The translations under genes were made by a program, and so were the position numbers. A model generated the notes under the pieces. It worked only from the letters and a program-made list of their open reading frames with translations, did not search any database and had not been told where the DNA came from. Below are positions 23,501 to 35,500 of a stretch of DNA of 64,000 nucleotides, in pieces. The stretch comes from Paroedura picta (lineage: Eukaryota > Chordata > Lepidosauria > Squamata > Gekkonidae): NCBI RefSeq assembly GCF_049243985.1, contig NC_135376.1:43319001-43383000 (forward strand). Direction: 5' to 3'. Positions within the stretch are counted from its first letter, which is position 1; every line of letters begins with the position of its first letter.

Positions 23501-26500
23501 TGGATATTCAGCCAATCAAGACCCACTCCTGTCTCAAAAATGGCCCTGCTGCACATCAATTTCCCAGCATTTGTTAAATATGCATTATCTTCCGTCCCAT
23601 AAAATTCATCCACCTCATGACTCTCACCTGGATCACTGATGCCAAACTTTGAATAGTTTTCCCCCCACAAACTGCCATCCCTTCATCCCAAACCCTAACA
23701 AATCCCCAGCATTCCTGCTTCCAACAGCACCCCCCTCCTAAGCTGCACAGGTGTGATCCAGAGAGGGCCTGTGGGGAGAGGGAATGTCTCATGGTGTCTT
23801 CTTTCCTGGTTGGTCAGCTCTGTGTTGTTTGCTTTGGGGCTTCTCCCGGCAGTCCTGAGGCACAGATTCCAGTTTCCTGACCTTCACTGGCCACCAGGGT
23901 GGGATGTTTCAAGGCTGGAGTTAATTTCCCAGCTGAGTGATTTTGTCGATTCTCTGGCAGCAGCCAGGATGGGGGTGGGGGGGGGGGAGAAGAGAGACTT
24001 GGCTGCTGAGTCAGGGCTTTGCCACCTCTGTAGTTGCCAGCAGGGACTGCGGTTTGGAGTTGCTGAGGGGGTGGGCAAGTCCTGTGTGTCTGTGGGCAAA
24101 GAGAAATCCCTGGTGACAAATGGATTGTAATACACAAAGGGAAGCTTGCCAGTCTCTTAAGTACATTTCCCCCTTCCCGTCCCTTGCAACTTTACGGCCT
24201 AGTTACAGTGTGTATTATACTTCCCTTGTGGGGAAGTGATGCCCTGAATCCTAACTGGGCACTAAGATACCCTGTGTTTTAGATGCCCACTGTATGTTTA
24301 TGAAAAGTTGCCGTGCTGCTTTAGAAACAGAGGAGCTATTTGGGGTGCTCTCATGGCCTGTAGTCACACAAACTCTTCCAGTGCCGTCCAAAGACTTAGC
24401 AGCACATAGCCTCTCCCGTGGGCTACAGACCCAGGTAGACTCTGCCCTTGACAGATTCTCTGCTTAGATGGTTTCTGACATGCTTCTGGGAGCCCTAAGA
24501 AAACACTGCCAGATCAGGACTGGCTTAAGTGGCTTTTGTGAGTTGTCCTCTTGGTGCCATGCTAGATTCCGCAGGCTCTTTCAGGTCAGTGTGGGATCTC
24601 TCTGGGAGGCTGATTTCCCCCATTCTCTACTTTGCCTCAGTAGCTTTTGCACTAATTCGCTAACCAGAGATCTCAGGCAGTCTGCTTGGGAAGGAGCTCT
24701 GCCCCCCTTCAGCATCCATCCGGAATTGGGCTGGGCCCCTCACCTGCACCATCGACCTGCTCTCGGCTCCACTTATCCGTCTTCCTGACACACCTAATTA
24801 CTGCTTTGCAGCTGCCAAAGACTCCCGCTCCCTAAATCAGCCATTCACATTACTCCTGGCGTCGGGGCCTGGCCAGGGCCTGCCATTGATTTTCCCTTTT
24901 CCCTTTATGATGTACATGGCTCCGCGCCGCTCTGGCACATTTTACCTTAATGAGTTTATTCTTCTGGGCCTCCCTTGCCGGCCCTTAAGCTTTGCCGGGG
25001 TTGCTGCATTCATTGTAGTGCGGTCCTGGTCGCCATCCTGCAGCATTGCCAGGCCATTCAGCACAGGGGCAAGGGCTAGGGGAGGAGTCCAGAAGGCTGA
25101 GGGTCAGGGCTGAGGTTCAGCAGGGTGGGTGGGACCTAAAGGAGAGAGCGGTGGGGCTGCAATCTGGGTCCGGTTGCAGGAGTTCAGGAACTATCCACAA
25201 AACCCCTGCAGCCAGATAGATGTCTCTGGGCGTCACACCTGCCATGAGTCTTGTGCTGCTCAAGGGCTTGCTTGTGCCACATTCCTCTGAGCAAACGCCT
25301 CAAGTCTCCAGAGCTGAGTGAGTGCCGGTGCCCTCCAATGACATGCTGAGAGCTCCCAAGAAAGTGTTCGTAACTCAGACAGATTTCCTGTCTTCCGACG
25401 GAGCTCAGCCCATGAGCAAGGGACCCTGAAATGAGAAGTCGGATGCCTTATCTCTCCTCCCCAGGTGTAGCCACCTACACAGACAAGCTGTTCAAGTTCC
25501 GCCATGGGCGCTGGGAGGACATCTTGAGTGACGAGGTGAATCGGGGTGTGGCCAGCCGGTTTGCTGGGCGCTCGGTGGCATGTGTGGACAGGACGGTGAG
25601 TGTGTGGGCAGGATGAACAGCATTATAATTTCAGGACAGACCTGCCAAGGGACTTGAGTGATGTGAACTGGTCAGAGAGGCATTGTCAAAGTTAGGCAGA
25701 GGCAGAAAAATGGACTTGGGGGAGAAGTGCTCTTTCCCAAACTCCTCAGTGGCCGGGCCCTGCAGGCCTTGCCGACAGCTCTGCCCCCTCCCCCATGGCT
25801 GTCAGGACTCCCATCAGGGGCTGCAGTGCCAGGCAGGTGCCGTGCCGCTGATAAACACAGCCTGTCTGGGTGATTTATGCCCCTGTCACCTACGCTTTCT
25901 TCTCCTTCTACCTTGCGTGGTTTGTTTTCAAACGATTATTGCTAAATCAGGGTGCCGTGGGAGAATAATGGGGGCAGGGCGGTGGCTGGTAGAGAGGCTG
26001 AGGCATGCCGGGGGCACACAGGCTGGCATCTTCCCTTTCAAAGCCCACGGGAAGGAAATGCAGCTGGACTAGGCTGGTTCTCCTTGCACTCACCAGTAGT
26101 GCTGCCAACTTCATGGTGGGGCTTCAAAGATCTCCTGGAATCACAACTGATCTCCTGATGACAGAGACCAGTTCCCCCAGACAGAGAACATGGCTGCTTT
26201 AGAGGGTATTGAGGTGCTATACCCAGTGAGGTCCCTCCCCTTCCCAAAGGCTGTCCTCCTCAGGCTCCACCCACTCATCTCCAGGAATGTCTTGGCCTCC
26301 TACTCAACTGTCTTGGATTTGCTGCCAGATTTTCAGGGACTGAGCACCTTTGGCCAAGTGCCCATTGGGTTGCCCAACTAAGCCGGGAGGTGTGCTTGCA
26401 TGGAAGAGACTGGGGCTCCTCACCGGCTGCTCTACTTCCGTCAGGGCTCTGGCCGCTACTCCATCTACATCGCTAACTATGCCAGTGGAAGAATTGGCCC

Positions 26501-29500
26501 CCATGCCCTCATCGAGATGGACACAGCTACCAGTGACCCCAAGCGCGGCATTGTGGCTCTGAATGATGTGGCTGCGGATGCCGGCGTCAACAAATTGACA
26601 GGTACTAAAGGCAGCAGGAGGCTCTCAAGCCGATCAGACCTGAACATCCAAACTGGACTCTGTGATCCTTTGGGATCACCCCCAGAAATCTGAGTCCTGC
26701 TGTCTGTGGCAGTAGCTTGGTCGTTGGGGTGAGTTGAAGGCTGCCAGGTGCAAAGGAAGGCCTGACTAATTGTGGAGAGGGGTGGCAGAAGGGGGCTGGG
26801 TGAACCAATGGGCAGATGTCTTGATGGGCTGGCTCCCTTCCCTCTGAAACCCATCCCTAAGGCTGCCACCACCCCGGAAACACATGTGTATGTGCTGCTT
26901 TGGGACTCTCACTGTTCCTCTTCCCAGGGGGTCGCGGTCTGGCTGTGGGGCCCATCCTGAGCGACGCAGCCTCAGACATATTTTGTGACAATGAAAATGG
27001 GGCTAACTTCCTCTTCCAGAACCAGGGTGACGGGACCTTCATAGATATGGCATCAAGTACCGGTGAGTGTGTGGCGGAGGCTGTGTGGGGTGTGTTCCCA
27101 GGCAGATAATGATAGGACGGAATCTGCCTTCCTGAATCCCGAGAGGCCCAGCAGTCCCCCTCCCCCTCCGTGGTGGCTGCCGGGGCAGGCTGGGTGGGGG
27201 TGGTGAGATATGATGAGTGCACACAGGCTCAGCCACCGGTAATTGAGCGTCTGCCTGATCACTGGAGTTTAACGAGATGTCAGGTTGGCATCCATCACCA
27301 TGGCGCCGCTGATGACACCTATTTTCTTTAGAAACACTCCTTCCTTGTCAGCGGGAGAATAGGAATAGGGGGGTTCGGGGAGGGAAAGGGAATAGGGTGG
27401 GTGGAAATAGGATTCTGCTGAAAGTCTCCAGTCCAGATCCCTAATCTGTCTGTTTTCTCTGTGCTTACTGACAGGCTGAATTGGGGCTTATGGGGTGGGA
27501 GTTGCCAGATATCCATCCTGTCCCCACCCCACCCCGCTCCCTTGTGGGATCCGGTTCCTTTGCTAAGGAATGCTTTGTACGTGGGGCTATTCTCCTTCAA
27601 GCATTGTCCGCTGTCTTGCTGACTCCTCTCCTGTGCTCTGCAGGTCTGGATGACCCGTACCAGCATGGCCGTGGTGTGGCACTGGCCGACTTCAACCGTG
27701 ATGGGAAAGTTGACATAATCTATGGCAACTGGAATGGACCACACCGGCTCTATCTGCAGATGAGTGTGGGTGGGCGGGTCCGCTTCCGGGTAAGTGCCAT
27801 TTGAAGGGGGGGGGGATATCCCCTGTGCACCGCCTGGGCATCTTGGGCTGTGAGCAGGGAGGTCAGGGGGCTCCAGCAGTCGAAGAGTCTAAGAATCAAA
27901 CTGCAGCACGCAGGCTAGAGCCACTCACCGGAGAGAGCGCCACTCTCCTTGCCAGCTGGGCTGCCAGATGGTCTCAGGTTTCAGACCTGCAAGTTCCAAG
28001 CATTTGGGTTCCTGCTGTAGATGTGGCAGCCTTTCCCTCCTCTTGGTTTCTGCCTCAGTCACCACAACAGACTATTGACTGTTCCCACCCTCCCAGCACC
28101 GCTGCCCCCTCCCCAGATCCAGTGCCAGAACCAGTTCCTCCCCTCCCCTGCCCTCCCCCTGTTCCTAGACCCTCAGCTTCCCCTTGGCCCTGCTCCGGCC
28201 CCAGCCATCTCTCCCAGCCCCACTAATCCCCGTCCTTCCCCCAGGACCTTGCCACGCCCAAACTGTCCATGCCATCACCTGTCCGCACCGTCATCGCTGC
28301 TGACTTTGACAATGACCAGGAGTTGGAGGTCTTCTTCAACAACATCGCCTATCGTGGCTCGTCTGCCAACCGCCTCTTCCGGTGGGTGAGAGCCACATGG
28401 CCACCTGAGACTGAGGCAGTGGATCAGGCTCTGGGGCAGGGCAGAAAGGACTTTGCCGTGCTAGAAGCTGGTGTCCCCCAGTTTTCTCTTCAGCAGGACC
28501 TGCATGCAGAACAGAGACTGTGGGGTGGGGGAGGAGGAGGTGGCGTTGGGGGTCTTGTTATCCAACGTAGAGCCTGCCAGTTAGTCCCAGTGCTGTTATC
28601 CACAGGAGCTGAGTGGCCCCCCGTGGATGGGGTGGGTGCGTCCCTTTCGTGCCCCCTTCTGTCCTCGTCCTGACTAACAGAGCTGTGGCTAAGCACATCA
28701 CCACCAACACAGCCGGCTGTTCTGAACGGTCTACATCCCTGGAGGTTTTGGCTTTCACTAATTAGCACTTATGCACGGTTCCCATTAATTGTAGGCAATC
28801 AATGGCTCGTTAAACAAAGCCACTTACATTTCGCAGTCTAATAAAGTGATAGCACAACAGCATGTGGCAAATCTGGGGAGTTCATGCAAAAAGCTGTTCC
28901 TGGAAGTTTGGGCAAGGGCCCCTTTTGAGGAGATCTCCATCTGGTGTGCAGGCACATGGTGTGCCTGTCATGGGGGCTTGTGTGGGTGGGGAGAGCCACC
29001 ACTCGTCCCTAGTACAACCCCCTTCTGCTTCAGGATTTCCCGTAGAGAGCATGCTGACCCAGCCATTGAGGAATTGAACCCTGGTGATGCCTTGGAGCTG
29101 GAAGGGCGTGGCACAGGTGAGTTTGCATTTGAAGGTGGGGTTGCAGCTAAATCCCTTGGTGCCCTCAGGCAAGATCAGAACCTCCTGGCTACAGCTAGAT
29201 GAGCAACAGAACTTGTAGCTACATCTTAAGCATACCAATGAAGGGAAGGTGTGGTCCTTGTATCTGGTTCCCATGCACACTCACAATGTCCTACTCTTGG
29301 GTAACAGGGGCAGAAAGGGAAGAAGAAGAGACAGCAATTTCCACTGATGGAGACACTGACTGAGTCCTTGGTCACAAGAGTGAAAGGAAATCAAAGCTAT
29401 GTTGGGTGGAATCAAGGGGTGAAGAAATTATACTCTTTGATTTGCCCCTCAAACTGGATCTTGTTCTGGACATGAGTGGTGCTACCAGAATGTGGTGCTA

Positions 29501-32500
29501 CCAGAAAGGAAGTTCTCTCTTTACTGAAATTGTTGCCCTTCCAGGGGGGGCCGTGGTGGATTTTGATGGTGACGGGAGGCTAGATCTGATTTTGTCCCAT
29601 GGCGAATCCATGGCACAGCCGCTGTCAGTCTTCAGGGTCAATCAGGTGAGTTCAGTGATGTGTCTCTCATAATGGCAAGTACAGGCTGTCTTTCCCAGTT
29701 TCATGCCCACCACATCCTTCCACTGTATGTCCATCTCCACAGGGTGCTGGAAACAACTGGCTGAGAGTGATCCCACGAACACGCTATGGAGCCTTTGCTC
29801 GGGGTGCAAAGGTGGTGCTCTTCACACGGCACAGTGGTGCCCATCTGCGCATCATTGATGGAGGGTCTGGGTACTTGTGTGAGATGGAGCCTGTTGCCCA
29901 TTTTGGCCTAGGTGAGTGAGAAGGATTGGTGGCAGAACACTGAGTCATGTTGTCCCGTATACTCTCCACCACCACCCATGAAACATTACACCATTTCTGG
30001 GCTTTCTGGATCTTTTCTATCTCTCATCCAGGTTAATACTGGCCAAGTGCTGCTTGAGCACATCCCAGGTGACATAAACATTTGTTTCTCTCCCCTCCCT
30101 GTCTTATACCTCGACCACCCAACTTCCTTCAATCCTTAACTTCTGTCCCTCTCCATTTCCTTCTAATTTGTTGACGTCCTCAGAAACACTAGATATATTC
30201 TGTATATTATCAGAAGCCTATCCCATTCCATCCTGCATTTTCCAAAACATTTGGAAGGTCTCTTTCTGTGTCCTTATAATCAAGAGGCTACTGATAGGCA
30301 TTTCTCTTCCCAGAGAACAGAGTACGTGTTTCAGGAGGCCTCTGACTGCCCCCTCCAGCTGTTTCTCTAGAAGGCCCTGCATGTCTCCACACCTCATTAG
30401 TCTTCCATGGCCCTGAGGTGGCCCAGCTTAGTGGGGCATGACCAGGTCATATTGGGCTGTGAACAGAGAAGCCAAGTGGCTCAGAAAGTCAAAAGGTGCC
30501 TGCACCTGAATGTGCCACATCACTACTCACAGCTGGGATTGTTCCCAGGAGCTGTGCTGCTGGTGGTGTGGAGTGATTAACAAGAAGTGGCACCATTGGA
30601 TCTCAATGGGCTTTTTTTCTGGGCAGGGAGAAAACGTTTAAGTGATGGTGGGGTGCAGGGGGAGGTAAAGAGAGGAAAGCACAAGAATGTATATGAGAAG
30701 AGAGTGGTGAGAGGAGATCTCTTCTGCTCTGTAAGTCAGTTGGAGTTTGCTGTCTGTCTCTGTCCCGGCTTGCCCTTCTTCCTTGTAGGACAGGATGAGC
30801 CCAGCAGCTTGGAAGTGACCTGGCCAGATGGCAGATTCACCAGCCGCACCGTCGTGAAGAGTGAGACCAACTCCGTGCTGGAAATTCCCTACCCCCGGGA
30901 CACAAAGGGTGGTTCACCTCCTATTGTACTTCCCCTTGAAGTGAGCCCCATTTTTATTGTCATTTGGAACTCAACTCATCCTTCTCTTCCCAGATCAGTG
31001 TGCCAAGAGCCAGCGTGGTGAGTGACCATTAGGAGTGTCAGATGAGGATCTGGAAGACCCCGGTTTGAATCCCCGCTCGTGTCATGGAAGCTGATGGGGT
31101 GACCTTGGGCCAGTCATACTCTCTTAGCCTAACCCTACCTCACAGGGTTGTTGTGAGAATAAAATGGAGGAGAGGAGAATGACGTAAGCCACTTTAGGTC
31201 CCCATTGAGGAGAAAGTGGGGTATAAATAAATAGATCCATTTTCTTTTACTTCTCATTTCTCATGGACAAAAGTTCTGGTAGTGTCTCTGTGCTCCCAGA
31301 ATTTAGGGCTTTTCCTAATTACTGAAACACATGGCACATCAAAATTGTATTTTCTATATCAGGAATATGTAGGCTCAAGCATCACTATAATCAGTTAATA
31401 TCGCTAAGAAATCCCTAAAGTGTGTTAGGAGTTGTAGCACATGAAAAAATCAACAAGGGATTTGCCTGCAGGCTTAGAATGAAATATCTATGAGTCAGAA
31501 AGAGTGGGGAAGGTCATCTGAACACAGGATAAAAAATACAAGAAGAGAATAACAAATTAATCCAGGTAAGAAAGCATGATGCACAATTCTTTAAATCAGT
31601 GTTTTTATGGGGGGGGGGGGTTAAGATGAAAGAGAAACTCAAGCAGATGTCATAGGTCAGTCACCAGAAACGCAGGCCCACATAATTTTAGTAGTTCGCT
31701 TGCTCAGAATGCCTGCCTAATATGTACAGCTGCAGTGTTTCTCTAGGAAGGGTGCAGGAGACAAAATGATCCTCCAGCAAGGACAGTCATGTCTAAATCC
31801 CTGCCAGGGGCTCTGCTTTTACTTCCCTTGATCCACACCAAGCCCCCTGTCCCAGACCTAGCTAGCCAATTTCACTACTCCGTGACTCCCTGAATTGTGA
31901 CAGCAACACTGAAACTAATCCGAGTGCTCAAAGCTGTAAAATAGCTAAAGGGGCCTTGACGGGAGACAGACAGTAACTGAAGTGATGTTGTTACAGAATG
32001 TGCTTTGTCAGCACAGTGACTTTCAAAGTTAGACTGGCGGTGGCAGGAAGCAAAGAATGGCCAGCCGTTCTTGCCAGAAAGTTCTGCAATGCTACTTTCT
32101 CAGCTTCAGCTGCCACTGAATTGCTGGGACCGTCTCTAGAGAAGCAGTCCGGCACTGCCTTTGCGTGTCCTTCAACTGATTGGATATCACACTGACCTAT
32201 AAAAGAGCAGCAGAACTGGAATATTTGCCTCTCTAGATGAAAGGCTGTGTGTGGATTTGTACTCCTACATGCACAGAACATCTTCAAACCAATTTCAGAT
32301 GCTGCAGCCTGTATGGCATGCAGCCCGCACAGCGCTCACCTATTAAATTACACAACCACTCTTGTATGTGAACACCAGATTACCAATTCCAGCTATGTTA
32401 AAAAGCTTGCTTTTCAAATAGATTTGGGTTTGCACCATGGAAACCTGTGAGACTTGTCAACTATGGTATTTTATCTGGCTGTTCAACTCTTGTCCCAATC

Positions 32501-35500
32501 CAGAGATCTTCTATTGATGCTCCATTGTGCATACTGAAGTCCTCCATTCACAAGGGTTGTCTTTCACTTCTATAGAGGGAGCATATCTGTGTGTGGCAGA
32601 CACAACCACAATTCAGTGTGGAAGTGGACACACACTTCACAACAGGTCCCAAGCCAAGCCTAACACAGAGTCCAAAAGCTACCAGAACCTCTAAGAACTG
32701 AACAAGGACTGCATGTAGACTGTTCAGGATTTATTAAACAACAACAACAAAAGACTAGCAAGCGAAAGTTGCTACACTCACTGCTCTGTGGCCTGAGTCA
32801 CAGATGGCTGCCATACAATTCTCTAGACCAGATTTTCTTAATCAGAGTTTTGTGAAACTCCGGGGTTTCTTGACAGCCCTGAAAGGGTTTCCTTAATGTG
32901 TGGGAGTTATTTTTATATATATATATTAAATTTGTTAAACATTTAGAAGGTGATATGAGCCTCTTGTGGTGCAGGATGGTAAGGCAGCTGACATGCTGTC
33001 TGAAGCTCTGGCCATGAGGCTGGGAGTTTGATCCCAGCAGCTGGCTCAAGGTTGACTCAACCTTCCATCCTTCCGAGGTCAGTAAAATGAGTACCCAGCT
33101 TGCTGGGGGGTAAAATGGTAATGACTGGGGAAGGAAATGGCAAACCACCCTGTATTAAGTCTGCCAAGAAAAAGCTAGAGGGTGTCACCCCAAGGGTCAG
33201 ACATGACCCGGTGCTTGCACAGGGGATACCTCTACCTTTATGACCGTATATGGTCATGTTGACCTGCCCCTCCTTCCTAAAATGGCCAATAATGGGCTTG
33301 GAGGGGGTAGGAGGGGAGGGGCCCACAGTGGGCATGTACACAGCTATGCTTCCCAACCATATTCTGCACCATTGTGCAACTTCTGGGTTTTCTTGAAGAC
33401 TGACGAACGTTTCAGGGGTTTCTCAGTGGTAAAATATTGAGAAAGGCTGCCTTAGGCTCTCTGAAAGTGAAATCTCAGAAGAGTCTAGGTGAGGCAGATG
33501 AGCTTGAGATTGAACAAATGGTAATGACAAACTTCTCTTTTCCTCTCACAGTGTGGCCAAGGATTTGCTCAGCATGAGAACGGACGCTGTGTCGGTGAGT
33601 TACCAGCAGGGCAGATCAGAAAATGGTTCCAGGGTGCAATTTCCTCAATCCGCAACAGGGCTTAATGGGGTCAGATAGAGGCTCTTTGGTATCCAGTGGC
33701 AACAGCATGGCTGTATTCTGAAGATAAAGTAACAGCCCAACTGTGGTGTTGAGAAGTGGCCGCATTAGATTCTGCAAGGTTCCAGGCCTGTGTGCCATAC
33801 TTCGGAGACCATCACTTTCTGTGTCTCCTCCTCCTCCTCCTCAGATATGGACGAGTGTGTCGAGTTTCCCTTTGTCTGTCCACGAGACAGGCCCGTCTGC
33901 ATCAACACGTACGGCGGGTACCGTTGCCGCAGCAACAAACGTTGCAACCGAGGGTTTGAGCCCAATGAGGATGGCACAGCTTGTGTTGGTGAGTGGGGGC
34001 CTGGGCGCAGCTGACAGATTATTCCCCTCTTGGGGATTCCCTCCTTGAGGTTAACAAACATGGGTTCAGGGGCATGTGTTTCCCTTGTCAGGCAATGGAA
34101 ATTTTAGGTGAGAATCTGGATTTTGCACCAGACTAGGGCATGGGGGAGAGAAAGCAGACGAGCCCGTGGAAAGAGAGAGTAGGGCAGTAGGACTCTTCTT
34201 TCAGCTCAGCATCTTTCGCCTAGCAAGGAAGGATAGTGGTACAGAAGAGGGGAGGGTTCTCCCTGCGGGCCTAACAAGACATCTGGAGGCCAGAGACAAG
34301 TAGGGAGACTCTGGACTCCACTAAGCTGTGGGAAGAGGGGGGCACAGTTTTGTAGGGAGGGGAGGCGCTTTGATTTCCCCCACACACACAAGCTGAACAC
34401 ACACAGTCCCTCTCCTGGCTCTCCCGTAGCTGTCCTGTTGCAACCAGACTTCCAGACTCTGGGCTGCAGCCAGAATTCTATTCCAGCTCCTCTCTACTTT
34501 GAAGAACTGGCCACTGTCATTATTACTTCCCCGTCCTTTTCTCTCTCTCTCTTTCTCTCTCTCTGTCTCTACATCTCCCTTTCTGTTTCTGTTTCCTTCT
34601 CTGTGCAGAGCAAGTGGCCTTTTTCGGTGGATACCCTTCTTCAGGGAGCTGGCTGGGCCCCATCTTGCCTTCAGCCCCTCTCCTTCCACTTTGCCTCGGA
34701 CTCTGCTTTCATTCCTATGCACTTTAAGCCTTGCCAATAAAAGACAGAAGCAGCCTTTACAGATGGACTGGCCTCCCCTGTACTCCTTCCCTCCACTCTC
34801 TCTCATCCATTCTTCTCTTGGTGACCACGAGTAGCACAGACTGAGTTGGGGGTAGCCATCTTTGGCCCAGACAATGACACGGTCACTAGTGACCTCCCAC
34901 CTCGCATGTTTTCTCAGAGAACAGACAGGGTAGAGGCCCCACCCCATGTTCTGTCTCCTCTGTGTGGCTGCCATCTTCCTAGGAGCTCGCCTTTTACCCA
35001 AGAGGGTGGTTCCTGCTGGTAGTTGCTTTTTCTGTTCATGGATACAGTTGCCCCTGTGCCTGCTGGTTTGGCCTGTGATATAATAGCTTCCCTCCCCTCC
35101 TCCTTCTCCCCCAGCCTGACTGGACCAGGATTCACCTCTGATCAAGTATGTGTCTGCAGTCTGAACCCACTCAGTCTTCCAGATGAAGCCTTGCCCTTCC
35201 CTCTTCCCAATAAACTCTACCTTGCCTATAAGCACCTGCTTGCAGCTCTGCTTTGGATGTGGGTAGGGTTGGGGACAGCTGAAACTGAGCAGGCGAAAGT
35301 AGGCACAATTGAGGCTGTGTGCCCAGTCCTGTCCATGAGGACTGCCCAAGGGCTTACCAGGCCAAGCACTTCTGATGCAGCTGGAGTCTTCCCATGGATC
35401 TCTGGCCGCAGGGGAAGCAATCCCATTTTAGAGGATGGCTGCCATTTGCCTCGAAGCACTCCCTGACCCCCATCCAAAGTGAGAGGGTGCCGTTCTGCCC

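Larger units (their letters stand above)
30941..33551 (+). other. CRTAC1: CRTAC1 intron 12
   Basis: This intron holds a SINE near its start (31.0-31.2 kb), a G10 run at 31611, a CAA microsatellite near 32740 and a MITE with a nested SINE (32.8-33.46 kb). Between 31.3 and 32.7 kb I see no named element. Confidence 0.65.

Noticed and set aside
26400-26444. ATG-led extension of CRTAC1 exon 5 (MEETGAPHR...)
   Set aside because: It lies upstream of a clear TCAG acceptor and breaks alignment with CRTAC1, so it is intron.
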